DNA of 7,387 bases, from the NCBI GenBank assembly GCA_013693735.1, contig CP059255.1, positions 2,259,609 through 2,266,995 on the forward strand, written 5' to 3'. The notes under the pieces are model-generated. The model ran no database searches and was not told where the DNA came from. It worked only from the letters and a program-made list of their open reading frames with translations. The translations under genes were made by a program, and so were the position numbers. The DNA comes from Rhodoblastus sp. (GTDB taxonomy: Bacteria; Pseudomonadota; Alphaproteobacteria; Rhizobiales; Beijerinckiaceae). Positions 1 to 6,881 of the stretch are shown piece by piece (the stretch's first letter is position 1; every line of letters starts with the position of its first letter).

Positions 1-192
1 CGCCGATCGCCGGCTGGCGAAAAGCGCGTGCAGGCGGGCGACGTCATTCTGGAGGTCAATCAGGAGACGGTGGCGAGCCCCGCCGACGTCGCCGCCAAGG
101 TCGACGCCGCCAAAAAGGCGGGCAAGCGCAGCGTGCTGCTGCTGGTCGGCAACGCCCAGGGCGAAACCCGGTATGTCGCGGTGACGCTCTGA
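1..192 (+). CDS. Do-family (DegP/HtrA-like) serine endoprotease, C-terminal end of second PDZ domain (partial)
   Basis: Frame 1 is open from the window edge to TGA at 190-192, giving 63 residues; the start and the catalytic domain lie outside the window. The visible part contains AGDVILEVNQETVASPADV (residues 12-30), the usual PDZ strand-helix pattern in which a bound peptide is gripped. It is followed by an Ala/Lys-rich helix and a closing strand pair (SVLLLVGN, then YVAVTL). This ending is typical of the second PDZ domain of periplasmic Do proteases of alphaproteobacteria, which degrade or refold misfolded envelope proteins. The protein ends directly after the last PDZ strand, as in the family. 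A rho-independent terminator lies 62 bp downstream, so the gene is transcribed separately from the next one. The family is fairly sure; DegP, DegQ and other Do paralogues cannot be separated from this fragment. Confidence 0.8.
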   Translation, partial: RRSPAGEKRVQAGDVILEVNQETVASPADVAAKVDAAKKAGKRSVLLLVGNAQGETRYVAVTL

Positions 193-493
193 CGCCACGT
201 CCTCGCCCCCGCCACGCGAGCGGGCGGGGCGCTCAGACACCGATTTTCGCAGCTAAGCCCGGCCGAAAGGCCGGGCTTTCTCATGTCCTGCGCATGCCCC
301 ATGCATGTTCGGCGCGCCGCGCGCGGCGTCGCTCGCGGCCCCGCCGGCGGGAAAGACGATTGGGCGCGGGCCGGGCCTCTTGATCCCGGCGCGGGCCGGC
401 TTTACGCCCGTTAACGCCGTGCGGCAGCCCCGCCCGGGCAAATGATTTCGTCACCGTTCTATTGTCGCGCCGGATCGCGGAAGGGTCGCGCTC
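193..493. other. Gene-free stretch between the protease and the OmpA-like gene
   Basis: Apart from the terminator at 255-279, no credible gene is seen. The short open frames here have no recognisable protein character. There is a 14-bp GC palindrome at 315-328 (CGCCGCGCGCGGCG) and a 12-bp direct repeat GGCGCGGGCCGG at 363-374 and 388-399; both may simply reflect base composition. The promoter of the gene at 494 should lie at the right end, where the sequence becomes less GC-rich (about 440-465, with TTCTATTGT at 457-465 as the best -10-like stretch), but no matching -35 box is convincing. Confidence 0.5.
255..279 (+). terminator. Rho-independent terminator after the Do-family protease gene
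   Basis: A perfect 10-bp stem, AAGCCCGGCC (255-264) and GGCCGGGCTT (269-278), closes on a GAAA tetraloop (265-268) and runs into TTTCTC. It lies 62 bp past the protease stop. Because the stem begins with AA and ends with TT it could work weakly in both directions, but no - strand gene reads into it here. Confidence 0.85.
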
Positions 494-1060
494 ATGTTCG
501 AAGCATTGAACCAGTATGCCGGCTGGCTGATCGCCGCTTTCGCGGGAGGCGCCTTCACCGCGTGGCTTGCGCGCAACGATAAAGCCGAAGAGCGCTGGGC
601 GTGGTGGAAACTCGCCGCGCTGGCCACGCTGGCGGCTTTGCTGGCGCTGGCCTTGTTCGGCTGGCCGTTCGGGCTGACGGGGCTTTGGATCGAATCAGCG
701 ATCGCGACCGCGGTCGCCTTCGTCGCCGGCGGCCTGGTGGGCGCCGCGCTTTGGAAAACGCGGATTTCGCCCTCGCCGCTGTGGCGCGTCGGCGCGGCGT
801 CGGCCGCGATCATCTGGTTTCTCTCGAACCTCGTCTCCGCCGGGCCCTGGGAGGCCTTGTTCAAACGATCCGTCAACGACGTCGTCGCCAAGAACGGCGC
901 GGATCCAAGCGAGGTCGGCGTCGCCGGCCGCGACGTGGTCGTCGGGCCCGCGGCCGCGCAGGGCGAGGCGCGCGCGAAGCTGATCGCCGATCTGCGCGCC
1001 GCGCCCTCCGTGCGCCGCGTCGCGGAAGGCGACGTGGCGCGGTGGGCGCCGCGCGGTTGA
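494..1060 (+). CDS. N-terminal membrane and BON-like portion of the OmpA-family gene (open on its own, 188 aa)
   Basis: This is the first uninterrupted frame of the large gene. It starts MFEALNQYAGWLIAAFAGGA and contains hydrophobic segments at about residues 8-26, 42-60, 67-90 and 100-118, rich in Trp and Ala, with charged loops between them. Residues 125-175 (DVVAKNG, then VAGRDVVVGP, then ARAKLIADLRAAPSVRRV) have the pattern of a BON domain: a strand with GRDV, a helix, and a closing 'PSVRRV'. BON segments also occur next to OmpA domains in other alphaproteobacterial envelope proteins. The frame ends at TGA 1058-1060, which overlaps an ATG at 1060-1062 (TGATG) opening the coiled-coil frame. 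Either these are two coupled genes, or a single base is missing near 1055 (for example in CGCGGTT). I prefer the missing base because eight similar breaks follow. Confidence 0.6.
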   Translation: MFEALNQYAGWLIAAFAGGAFTAWLARNDKAEERWAWWKLAALATLAALLALALFGWPFGLTGLWIESAIATAVAFVAGGLVGAALWKTRISPSPLWRVGAASAAIIWFLSNLVSAGPWEALFKRSVNDVVAKNGADPSEVGVAGRDVVVGPAAAQGEARAKLIADLRAAPSVRRVAEGDVARWAPRG

Positions 1061-3760
1061 TGGAGACGACGGGAGGAGCGGCGGCGGCGACCCGGGGCGC
1101 GCCTGTCGCGCCGGTCGGACGCGTGGCGAGCGCTCCTGTCGACGCGGCCGCCGTCGCCCAGCAGCGCGCCAAGTTCGAGGCCGATCTCGCCGCGCAACAA
1201 AGCGCCGCGGCCGCGCAGGCCGGCGCGGGCGCCGCTCAGCAGGCGATCGCCGCCGCGCAGGCGAAGGCCGACGAACAGATCCGCGCCGCCCGCGAACAGG
1301 CCAAGGCCGCCGCGGACGCGGCCAACGCCGCCGACGTCCGCTTGAACGCCGTCCAGGCGAAGCTGGCCGCAGCGCAGGCCGACGCCCAGAAAGCCAAGGA
1401 CGAGGCGGCCGCCCAGATCGCCGCGGCGCAGACTCAGGCCGAGGCGGCCAAAGCCGCCGCCGCGCGTCAGGTCGCCGCGGCGGACGCCCGAGCCCGCGAG
1501 GCGCTGGCGCAAATCTCTTCGGAGCAGGCGCAGGCGCATCAGCGCGCTTTGTCTCTCGTCGACCAGACCAAGGGCGCGGCCGACGCCGCGACCCAGCAGG
1601 CGCGCGCCGCCGCGGCCGCAGCCGAGGCGAGCGCCCGCGACGCGCTGGCGCAGCTTGACGCCGCCCGGCGCGAAGCGGCCGCGCAAGCCGCGGCGGCCGG
1701 CGCGCAGGCCGAAAAGGCCCTGGCCGATCAGCGCGCAGAACTCGAAGCCAAGGCGAAGGCCGCCGTGGAGGCCGCGCGGGCGAGCGCAGGACGGTCGGCG
1801 CAAGTGGCCCAGGGCGCCGCCGATCAGGCGAAGGGCGCCGCGCAAGGCGCGTTGGCGCAGCTCGGAGGCCGAGCAGCAGATCGCCGCTCTGAAAAGCGCT
1901 CGCCTCCGCGCAGGCGGACGCCGAGAAGCAAGCGGCGGCCGCGACCGCCGAAGCGGAACGGGCGTTGGCCAATCAGCGCGCGGAACTCGAAGCCAAAGCC
2001 AAGGCGGCCGTCGAAGCCGCGCGGTCCGGCGCGGGGCAGGCCGCGCTGCTCGCCCAAGGCGCCGCGGATCAGGCGAAGGGCGCCGCGCAAGGCGCGTTGG
2101 CGCAGCCTCGGAGGCGCAAGGTCAGGCGGCGACGCTGAAGGCGCAGCTGGCGGCGGCCCAGGCGGACGCGGCGCGCCAGGTCGAAGCGGCCAAAGCGCAG
2201 GCCGCCAAGGACGCAGACGCCAAGGCGGCGCAGCTCGTCGCGCAGGCGAAAGCCGCGGCGGACAAGGCCGCGGCCGACGCCCAGGCCGCCAGCCGCGCCG
2301 CGCTGGCGCAGCTCTCCGAGGCGCAAGCGCAAGCAAAGGCGCAAGCCGACAAGCTCGCCGCCGGCTCGACGCCGCCCGAAAGGAGGGCGTCGCCCGAGCC
2401 GAAGCGGCGCGCGCGGAGGCCGCGAAGGCGCTGGAGGCTCAGCGCGCCGAGATCGCCGCCAAGGCGAAGGCCGAGGCCGACAGGGTCGCCGGCGAGGCGC
2501 AGGCCAGCAGCCGCGCGGCGCTCGCTCAGCTCTCGGACGCGCAGTCGCAAGCCAAGGCGCAGACCGAGAAGCTCGCCGCCGCGAGCGCGCTGGCGGCCGC
2601 CGAGGCGACCCGCCAGATCGAGGCGGCGAAGGCCGAGGCCGCCAAGCAAATCGAAGCCGCGAAAGCGCAAGCGGCCAAGGAGGCTGACGCAAAGGCGGCG
2701 CAGCTGGCCGCGCAAGGCCGCGGCCGACAAAGCCGCCGCGGACGCCAAAGCGCTCGCCGAGAAGGGCGTCGCGGAGGCGCAGGCCGCCGCTCAGGCCGCG
2801 AAGGCGCAGGCCGACAAGGTCGCCGCCGATCTCGAAGCCGCCCGCAAGGACGCGGCCGCCAAGGTCGAGGCGGCGAAGGCCGAAGCCGCCAAGGCGATCG
2901 AGGCGCAACGCGCCGACATCGAAGCCAAGGCGCGCGGCGGCGGAGAGACTCGCGGCCGAGTCTCAGAAGGCCAATCAGGCGGCGCTGGCGCAGCTCTCGG
3001 AAGCCCAGGCGCAGGCGAAAGGGCTGAACGAAAAGCTTGTCGCCGCGACGGCGCTCGCCGCCGCCGAGGCCGCGAAGCAAACCGACGCCGCCAAACAGAT
3101 CGACGCCGCGAAAGCCGAGGCCGCCAAAGCGGTCGAGCAGGCCAAAGCGGAGGCCGCGAAGGCCCTCGCCGCGCAGCGCGAGGATTTGTCCGCGCAGGCC
3201 AAGGCCGCCGCGGACAAGGCCGCGGCCGAGGCGAAAGCGGCTGCGGAAAAATCGCCGCGGACGTCAGGGCTGCCGCCGAGGCCGAAAAGGCCGCCGCCGC
3301 GAAGGCGGTCGCCGACGCGAAAACGGCCGCCGAAAAACTGGCCGGCGACCTCGCCGTCGCGCGTGAGGCCGCCTCGGCGTCTGACAAGCGGGCGCAGGAG
3401 GCGCTCAGCCAGCTCTCCGTCGCTCAGCAGGAGGCGCAGCGGCGCGCCGCGGAGGCGCAGAAAGCCGGTGTCGCCCAACTCGACCAGGCCAAAGCGGCCG
3501 CCGACAAGGCGACGCTCGACGCGAAAATAGCGGCGGAGAAGGCCGCGGCTGACGCCAAGGCGGCAGCTGACGCGGCGCAGGCGCGCGAACGCGACGCTCT
3601 GGCGCAACTGTCGGGAGCGCAGTCCGAGGTCGACCGGTTGAAAGCCGCTTTGGCCGCCGCAACGGCCAAGACGGCCGCGGCCGCGCCTGCCGCCGTCGCC
3701 GACGAAGAGGCGCAGCGCGCGGCCGAGGCGAAGGCAACCCCGGCCGCCCGCGCGGCCGCG
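1060..3760 (+). other. Coiled-coil stalk region of the OmpA-family gene, spread over three frames
   Basis: About 900 codons made almost wholly of Ala, Gln, Lys, Glu, Asp and Arg, with no Pro or Gly-rich interruptions when the right frame is followed. Approximate coding segments are 1055-1863 (frame 1), 1864-1898 (frame 2), 1899-2106 (frame 3), 2107-2363 (frame 2), 2364-2713 (frame 1), 2714-2935 (frame 2), 2936-3251 (frame 3) and 3252-3976 (frame 2). A module centred on 'ALAQLSEAQ' recurs at 1501, 1642, 1849, 2094, 2300, 2518, 2982, 3401 and 3596, often followed by 'AQAKA..EKLAA' and a stretch like 'AKAEAAKAIEAQRA'. Spacing is roughly 140-245 nt, with double gaps before 2982 and 3401. Regular Ala/Leu spacing suggests long helices. 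This is a structural element, not an enzyme. Protein-level database hits here would mostly reflect composition. Confidence 0.75.
1822..2105 (+). repeat. Exact 39-bp direct repeat inside the coiled-coil region (1822-1860 and 2067-2105)
   Basis: Positions 1822-1860 and 2067-2105 are identical over 39 bp (from GATCAGGCGAAGG to GCGTTGGCGCAG) and lie 245 bp apart, at the same point of two related modules. Similarity extends upstream with scattered mismatches to about 1740 and 1982. Two of the frame breaks (near 1864 and 2107) come directly after the two copies. Other coiled-coil modules are alike only at protein level. The repeat could arise by module duplication, and it would also favour misalignment of reads. 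Confidence 0.85.
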
Positions 3761-3764
3761 AAAG

Positions 3765-4158
3765 CGACCGGCCTCTCCTATGTCGGGGAGACCTCGCAGC
3801 AGCAGTGCAGCGCGGCGATGCGGGCGATCGTGCTCGGCGACGCCGTTCGCTTCAAGGTCGGCAGCGCCACTGTTCCGGCTGCGGCAGGGCCGCTTCTCGA
3901 CCAGTTCGTCTGGGTGATGAACCGCTGCCCGGATCATGGCGCGCAGGTGACGGGCTACACCGATTCCGTCGGCGCCCGGATTCGAACAAAGCGTTGTCCT
4001 TGCGTCGCGCCGAATCGATCCGTGACGCGCTTGTGCGCAAAGGCGTGGCGGCCTCGCGCCTGACGGCGGTGGGCATGGGCGAGGAGAACCCCGTCGCGAC
4101 CAACGACACCGACGCCGGGCGCGCTCAAAATCGTCGTATCGAGTTTTCGATCCGCTGA
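3765..4158 (+). other. C-terminal OmpA-like peptidoglycan-binding domain of the large gene
   Basis: In frame 2 the sequence runs through TGLSYVGETSQQQCSAAMRA, then VRFKVGSATVPAA, then LLDQFVWVMNRCPD and QVTGYTDSVGA (to about 3976). It then continues in frame 1 with DSNKALSLRRAESIRDALV, GVAASRLTAVGMGEE and AGRAQNRRIEFSIR, ending at TGA 4156-4158. These are the hallmarks of the OmpA C-terminal fold: the TD of 'GYTDS' and the arginine of 'SLRRAES' form the diaminopimelate-binding site, and 'NRRIEF' is the last strand. Two cysteines (in QQQC and RCPD) could form the disulfide seen in many alphaproteobacterial members. The join needs one extra base within GCCCGG (3975-3980; GCCCCGG restores GAPDSNKALS), so the domain itself is otherwise complete. 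Confidence 0.9.
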
Positions 4159-4194
4159 GGCGGGCGTCGAGCGAGACCGCGCATGATTTGGTGG

Positions 4195-4217
4195 ACGGCG
4201 GCCTTCGGGCCGCCGTT
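4195..4217 (+). terminator. Hairpin with TTCG loop after the OmpA-family gene
   Basis: A perfect 9-bp stem, ACGGCGGCC (4195-4203) and GGCCGCCGT (4208-4216), closes on a very stable cTTCGg loop, 37 bp after the stop codon. The downstream T-run is poor (TTCGCGCTTTG), so the terminator call is moderate. It could also protect the transcript end. Confidence 0.6.
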
Positions 4218-4223
4218 CGCGCT

Positions 4224-4280
4224 TTGTGCGTCTTGCCGTGCGTGCCTTGTGCGTCTTGCGTGCGTGCCTTGCGCGTCTTG
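4224..4280 (+). repeat. Tandem repeat of 22-23 bp, about 2.5 copies
   Basis: Units begin TTGTGCGTCTTGC at 4224 (23 bp), TTGTGCGTCTTGC at 4247 (22 bp, one base shorter) and TTGCGCGTCTTG at 4269 (partial). The first two differ only by one C in a CC/C position plus the unit boundary. The repeat sits just after the TTCG hairpin and outside any credible gene. No function is evident. It has too few and too similar units, and no spacers, for a CRISPR array. Confidence 0.8.
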
Positions 4281-4477
4281 GCGACGGGGCCGATCTCCAG
4301 GATAGCGACGAACGCCGCCGCACCGGGCGGCGCCTGCGGAGGGCGCGCTCGCTCGGTCCGCCGCACAGCCTCAGCGTAGCCGCCGCGCGCATCGAAGAGA
4401 GTCCTGCAGCCGCCACAAAGCGGCGCCGGGGGCTTGTCGCGTTCGCAATCCGATCTCTGGGGCCGAATTTGGCCGTC

Positions 4478-4514
4478 GCCACGCTCCCGCGCCGTCAAGG
4501 CGGTCGAGCGTGGC
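4478..4514 (-). terminator. Candidate hairpin terminator after the cstA/ybdD-type unit
   Basis: GCCACGCTC (4478-4486) pairs perfectly with GAGCGTGGC (4506-4514), with an inner CGCC (4490-4493) and GGCG (4499-4502) stem around GTCAA. On the - strand the hairpin starts 9 nt after the stop codon of the small gene. There is no T-run, so it may be a processing or stability hairpin rather than a rho-independent terminator. Confidence 0.45.
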
Positions 4515-4523
4515 TTATCGCGG

Positions 4524-4792
4524 TCAGCAGCAGCGCGACATGCCGCCGCCGTAGCGCGCTTTCTGGCGGTTGTCGAAGAATTCGGCGTAGCTCATTGCGG
4601 GCTTGTCGGGATGGGTCGCGCGCATATGCGCGAGATAGACGTCGTAGTCGGGCACGCCGACCATCAGACGGCCGGTCTCGCACAGGCGCGACACGAAGGT
4701 CTGGAGACGCCCCTTGGGGGCGCCTGCCAGGCAAGCGCGCCAAGCGCCGTCGGGGGCGACGCGGGCGCCTTGGGCGTCGTCGCGTCACGCAT
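4524..4792 (-). CDS. YbdD/YjiX-family small protein (DUF466), partner of CstA; one-base frame break near 4710-4720
   Basis: The stop is TGA at 4526-4524. Reading back gives CETGRLMVGVPDYDVYLAHM, then RATHPDKPAMSYAEFFDNRQ, then KARYGGGMSRCC. This is the full conserved core of the YbdD/YjiX family: PDYD, the HPD motif, the 'EFF..RQ.ARYGG' block and the closing Cys-Cys. Family members are usually about 65 residues and are encoded next to CstA/BtsT transporters, whose activity they support. The best start is ATG 4792-4790, which overlaps the cstA stop by 8 nt (ATGCGTGA). Its frame (MRDATTPKAPASPPTALGAL..) joins the conserved core only if one base is missing in the CCCCC or GGGG run at 4710-4720; one added C gives an 89-residue protein. 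A fallback without repair is GTG 4694-4692 (56 residues), but it lacks a ribosome site and trims the N-terminus. Confidence 0.8.
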
Positions 4793-6881
4793 GCGCGAGA
4801 CCTGCGCCGACGCCGTCGCCGCCGACCTCGTTGACGGTCGGGCGGTCGGTCTGAAGGGCCTTGCGGACCGACAGGATCGCGAAGACGAGGATCGACACGA
4901 CGACGCAGATGAAGCCGAAGGCGAGCGTCGCGTCGACATAGTCGTTGAACACGATCTGGCGCATTTGCTCCATCGTCTTGGCCGGGGCCAGCACCTTGTT
5001 CTCGGCGACGGCCGCGCCGAAGCGACGGGCGTGCGCGAGGAAGCCGATGGCCGGGTTGTCGTGGAAGACCTTCTGCATGCCGGCGGTCAGCGTGCAGATC
5101 AGCAGCCAGAGCGCGGGCATGGCGGTGACCCAGGCGTAGCGCTGGCGCTTCATCTTGAAGAGCAGCACGGTGCAGGTCATCAGCGCGATGCCGGCGAGCA
5201 TCTGGTTGGCGATGCCGAACAGCGGCCACAGCGTGTTGATGCCGCCCAGCGGATCGACGACGCCGGTGTAGAGGATATAGCCCCACATCGTCACGGCGAT
5301 GGCGGTCGCCACCACGTTATTGACCCAGCTCGACGTGTCGCGGAAGGACGGAACCACCGCGCCCAGCATGTCCTGCACCATGAAGCGGCAGGCGCGGGTG
5401 CCGGCGTCGACGGCGGTGAGGATGAAGAGGGCTTCGAACAGGATCGCGAAGTGATACCAGAAGCCCATCATCGCCTTGCCGCCGATGACGTTCGAGAAGA
5501 TCTCCGCCATGCCGACGGCCAGCGTCGGCGCGCCGCCGGCGCGCGACAGGATGGTCGTCTCGCCGACATTCTTGGCCATCTCGGTCAGCATGTCGGGCGT
5601 GACGGTGAAGCCCCAGGAGCCGATCACCTCAGCGGCCTTCACGGCCTCCGTGCCGATCAGGCCGGGCGGGCTGTTCATCGCGAAATAGACGCCCGGCTCG
5701 ATGACGCTCGCCGCGATCAGCGCCATGATCGCCACGAAGCTCTCCATCAGCATGCCGCCATAGCCGATGAAGGGAATCTGCGTCTCGTTCTCGATCATCT
5801 TCGGCGTGGTGCCGGAGGAGATCAGCGCGTGGAAGCCCGACACCGCGCCGCAGGCGATGGTGATGAACAGGAAGGGGAACAGCGTGCCCGAGAAGGCCGG
5901 GCCGGTGCCGTCGACGAAGCGCGTCACGGCGGCCATTTTCATCGGCGGCATGACGATGAGGATGCCGATCGCCAGACCGACGATGGCGCCGATCTTGAGG
6001 AAGGTCGACAGATAGTCGCGCGGCGCGAGCAGCAGCCAAACCGGAAGAACCGAGGCGACGAAGCCGTAGCCGATCAGCATCAGCGCCAACGTCTCGCCCT
6101 TGTAGGTGAAGAAAGGCGCGATCGCGGGGCTTTCGGCGATCGACTGGCCATAGACGAGCGACAGCATCAGCAACACGAAGCCGATGACGCTCATCTCGCC
6201 GATCTTGCCGGGGCGCAGGAATCGCGAATAGAGGCCCATCAACAGCGCGATCGGAATCGTCGCCATCACTGTGAAGGATCCCCACGGGCTGCCCGCCAAC
6301 GCCTTGACGACGACCAGCGCGAGCACCGCGAGAATGATGATCATGATCATCAACACGCCCACGAGCGCGATGGCGCCGGCGCCCGGCCCCATCTCGGTGC
6401 GCACGATGTCGCCGAGCGAGCGGCCGTCGCGGCGGGTGGAGAAGAACAGGACCATCGAGTCCTGCACCGCGCCGGCGAAGACGACGCCGACGAGAATCCA
6501 CAGCGTGCCGGGCAAATAGCCCATCTGCGCGGCGAGGACGGGGCCGACCAGCGGGCCGGCGCCGGCGATGGCCGCGAAGTGATGGCCGAAGACGACGTAT
6601 TTGTTGGTGGGAACGAAATCGAGGCCGTCATTGTGACGGTGGGCCGGCGTCATGCGGTTGGGATCGACCTGCATCACGGCGCGGCCGATGAACAGGCCGT
6701 AGAAGCGATAGGCGGCGAGGTAGATGCAGACGGCCGCCGTCACCAGCCAGACCGAGTTGATCGTCTCGCCGCGGTTGAGCGCGACGAAGCCCAACGCGCC
6801 CGCGCCGATCAGCGCCACGACGATCCATATGAAAGTCGATCCCGCGCGCGATGATGGGATTCCGGTTCCCTGGATCGACAT
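4785..6881 (-). CDS. cstA: CstA/BtsT-family carbon-starvation transporter (probable pyruvate or peptide uptake)
   Basis: An intact 698-residue inner-membrane protein, close to the 701 residues of E. coli CstA and alike along its whole length. Visible blocks: RMTPAHRHNDGLDFVP (76-91), FGHHFAAIAGAGPLVGP (98-114), STRRDGRSLG (148-157), LLLAPRDYLSTFLKIG (283-298), ACGAVSGFHALISSGTTPKM (343-362), YHFAILFEALFILTAVDAG (476-494) and DPLGGINTLWPLFGIANQ (543-560). Hydrophobic segments run from residue 17 to about 670, consistent with the many-pass CstA fold and its C-terminal five-helix part. The family imports pyruvate, and peptide uptake has also been reported; the substrate here is inferred. ATG 6881-6879 was chosen because a G-rich ribosome site (GGGGGTGG, 6890-6883) precedes it and the product then starts like the family; an upstream TTG at 6950 lies in the candidate operator. 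The downstream partner gene overlaps the stop, so the two are probably co-translated. Confidence 0.95.
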   Translation of the reverse strand: MSIQGTGIPSSRAGSTFIWIVVALIGAGALGFVALNRGETINSVWLVTAAVCIYLAAYRFYGLFIGRAVMQVDPNRMTPAHRHNDGLDFVPTNKYVVFGHHFAAIAGAGPLVGPVLAAQMGYLPGTLWILVGVVFAGAVQDSMVLFFSTRRDGRSLGDIVRTEMGPGAGAIALVGVLMIMIIILAVLALVVVKALAGSPWGSFTVMATIPIALLMGLYSRFLRPGKIGEMSVIGFVLLMLSLVYGQSIAESPAIAPFFTYKGETLALMLIGYGFVASVLPVWLLLAPRDYLSTFLKIGAIVGLAIGILIVMPPMKMAAVTRFVDGTGPAFSGTLFPFLFITIACGAVSGFHALISSGTTPKMIENETQIPFIGYGGMLMESFVAIMALIAASVIEPGVYFAMNSPPGLIGTEAVKAAEVIGSWGFTVTPDMLTEMAKNVGETTILSRAGGAPTLAVGMAEIFSNVIGGKAMMGFWYHFAILFEALFILTAVDAGTRACRFMVQDMLGAVVPSFRDTSSWVNNVVATAIAVTMWGYILYTGVVDPLGGINTLWPLFGIANQMLAGIALMTCTVLLFKMKRQRYAWVTAMPALWLLICTLTAGMQKVFHDNPAIGFLAHARRFGAAVAENKVLAPAKTMEQMRQIVFNDYVDATLAFGFICVVVSILVFAILSVRKALQTDRPTVNEVGGDGVGAGLAHA

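Larger units (their letters stand above)
494..4158 (+). pseudogene. Giant OmpA-family envelope protein: membrane anchor, BON-like segment, long Ala-rich coiled coil, OmpA domain; frame broken about nine times (probably sequence errors)
   Basis: One continuous protein can be followed from ATG 494 to TGA 4156-4158, but only by changing frame near 1055, 1864, 1899, 2107, 2364, 2713, 2936, 3252 and 3977. Repaired, it would have about 1,225 residues. ATG 494 is preceded by GGAAGGG (479-485), a good ribosome site at 8 nt spacing. Order of parts: three or four hydrophobic segments (residues about 8-26, 42-60, 67-90, 100-118); a BON-like stretch (about 125-175); about 900 residues of Ala/Gln/Lys/Glu-rich helix; a Pro/Ala linker; and an OmpA domain that binds peptidoglycan. 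The inferred role is a tether between inner membrane and cell wall. No in-frame stop or loss of composition is seen inside any segment, and each break needs only missing bases in short runs. The gene is therefore probably intact in the organism, and the pseudogene label reflects the sequence as given. True decay cannot be excluded. Confidence 0.8.
4159..4523. other. Gene-free region between two convergent genes
   Basis: Apart from the hairpins and the tandem repeat, nothing gene-like is seen. There is one more small hairpin, CGCCGCC (4313-4319) with GGCGGCG (4326-4332). Open frames crossing this stretch on both strands have the Arg/Ala/Pro-rich look of chance frames in high-GC DNA. Confidence 0.5.

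Noticed and set aside
451..1845. Long - strand open frame opposite the OmpA-family gene (also others at 2069-2908 and 2975-4498)
   Set aside because: Gly/Arg/Leu-rich low-complexity readings produced by complementing GCN, CAG and AAG codons. They run across intergenic DNA and have no recognisable domains.
1060..3980. Programmed ribosomal frameshifting or phase variation as the cause of the frame changes
   Set aside because: Nine changes at unrelated sites, mixing 1-, 2- and probable 5-nt steps without consistent slippery sequences or following structures, are not a workable recoding scheme. There is also no long simple-sequence tract of the phase-variable kind.
4224..4280. CRISPR-like array
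   Set aside because: The units are directly adjacent with no unique spacers, only about 2.5 copies are present, and no cas gene is nearby.
4434..6854. Long + strand open frame of 806 codons, rich in His, Asp, Arg and Gln, opposite cstA
   Set aside because: It is antisense to an intact, strongly conserved cstA. Its odd composition is what the reverse complement of hydrophobic high-GC codons gives, and it shows no family resemblance.
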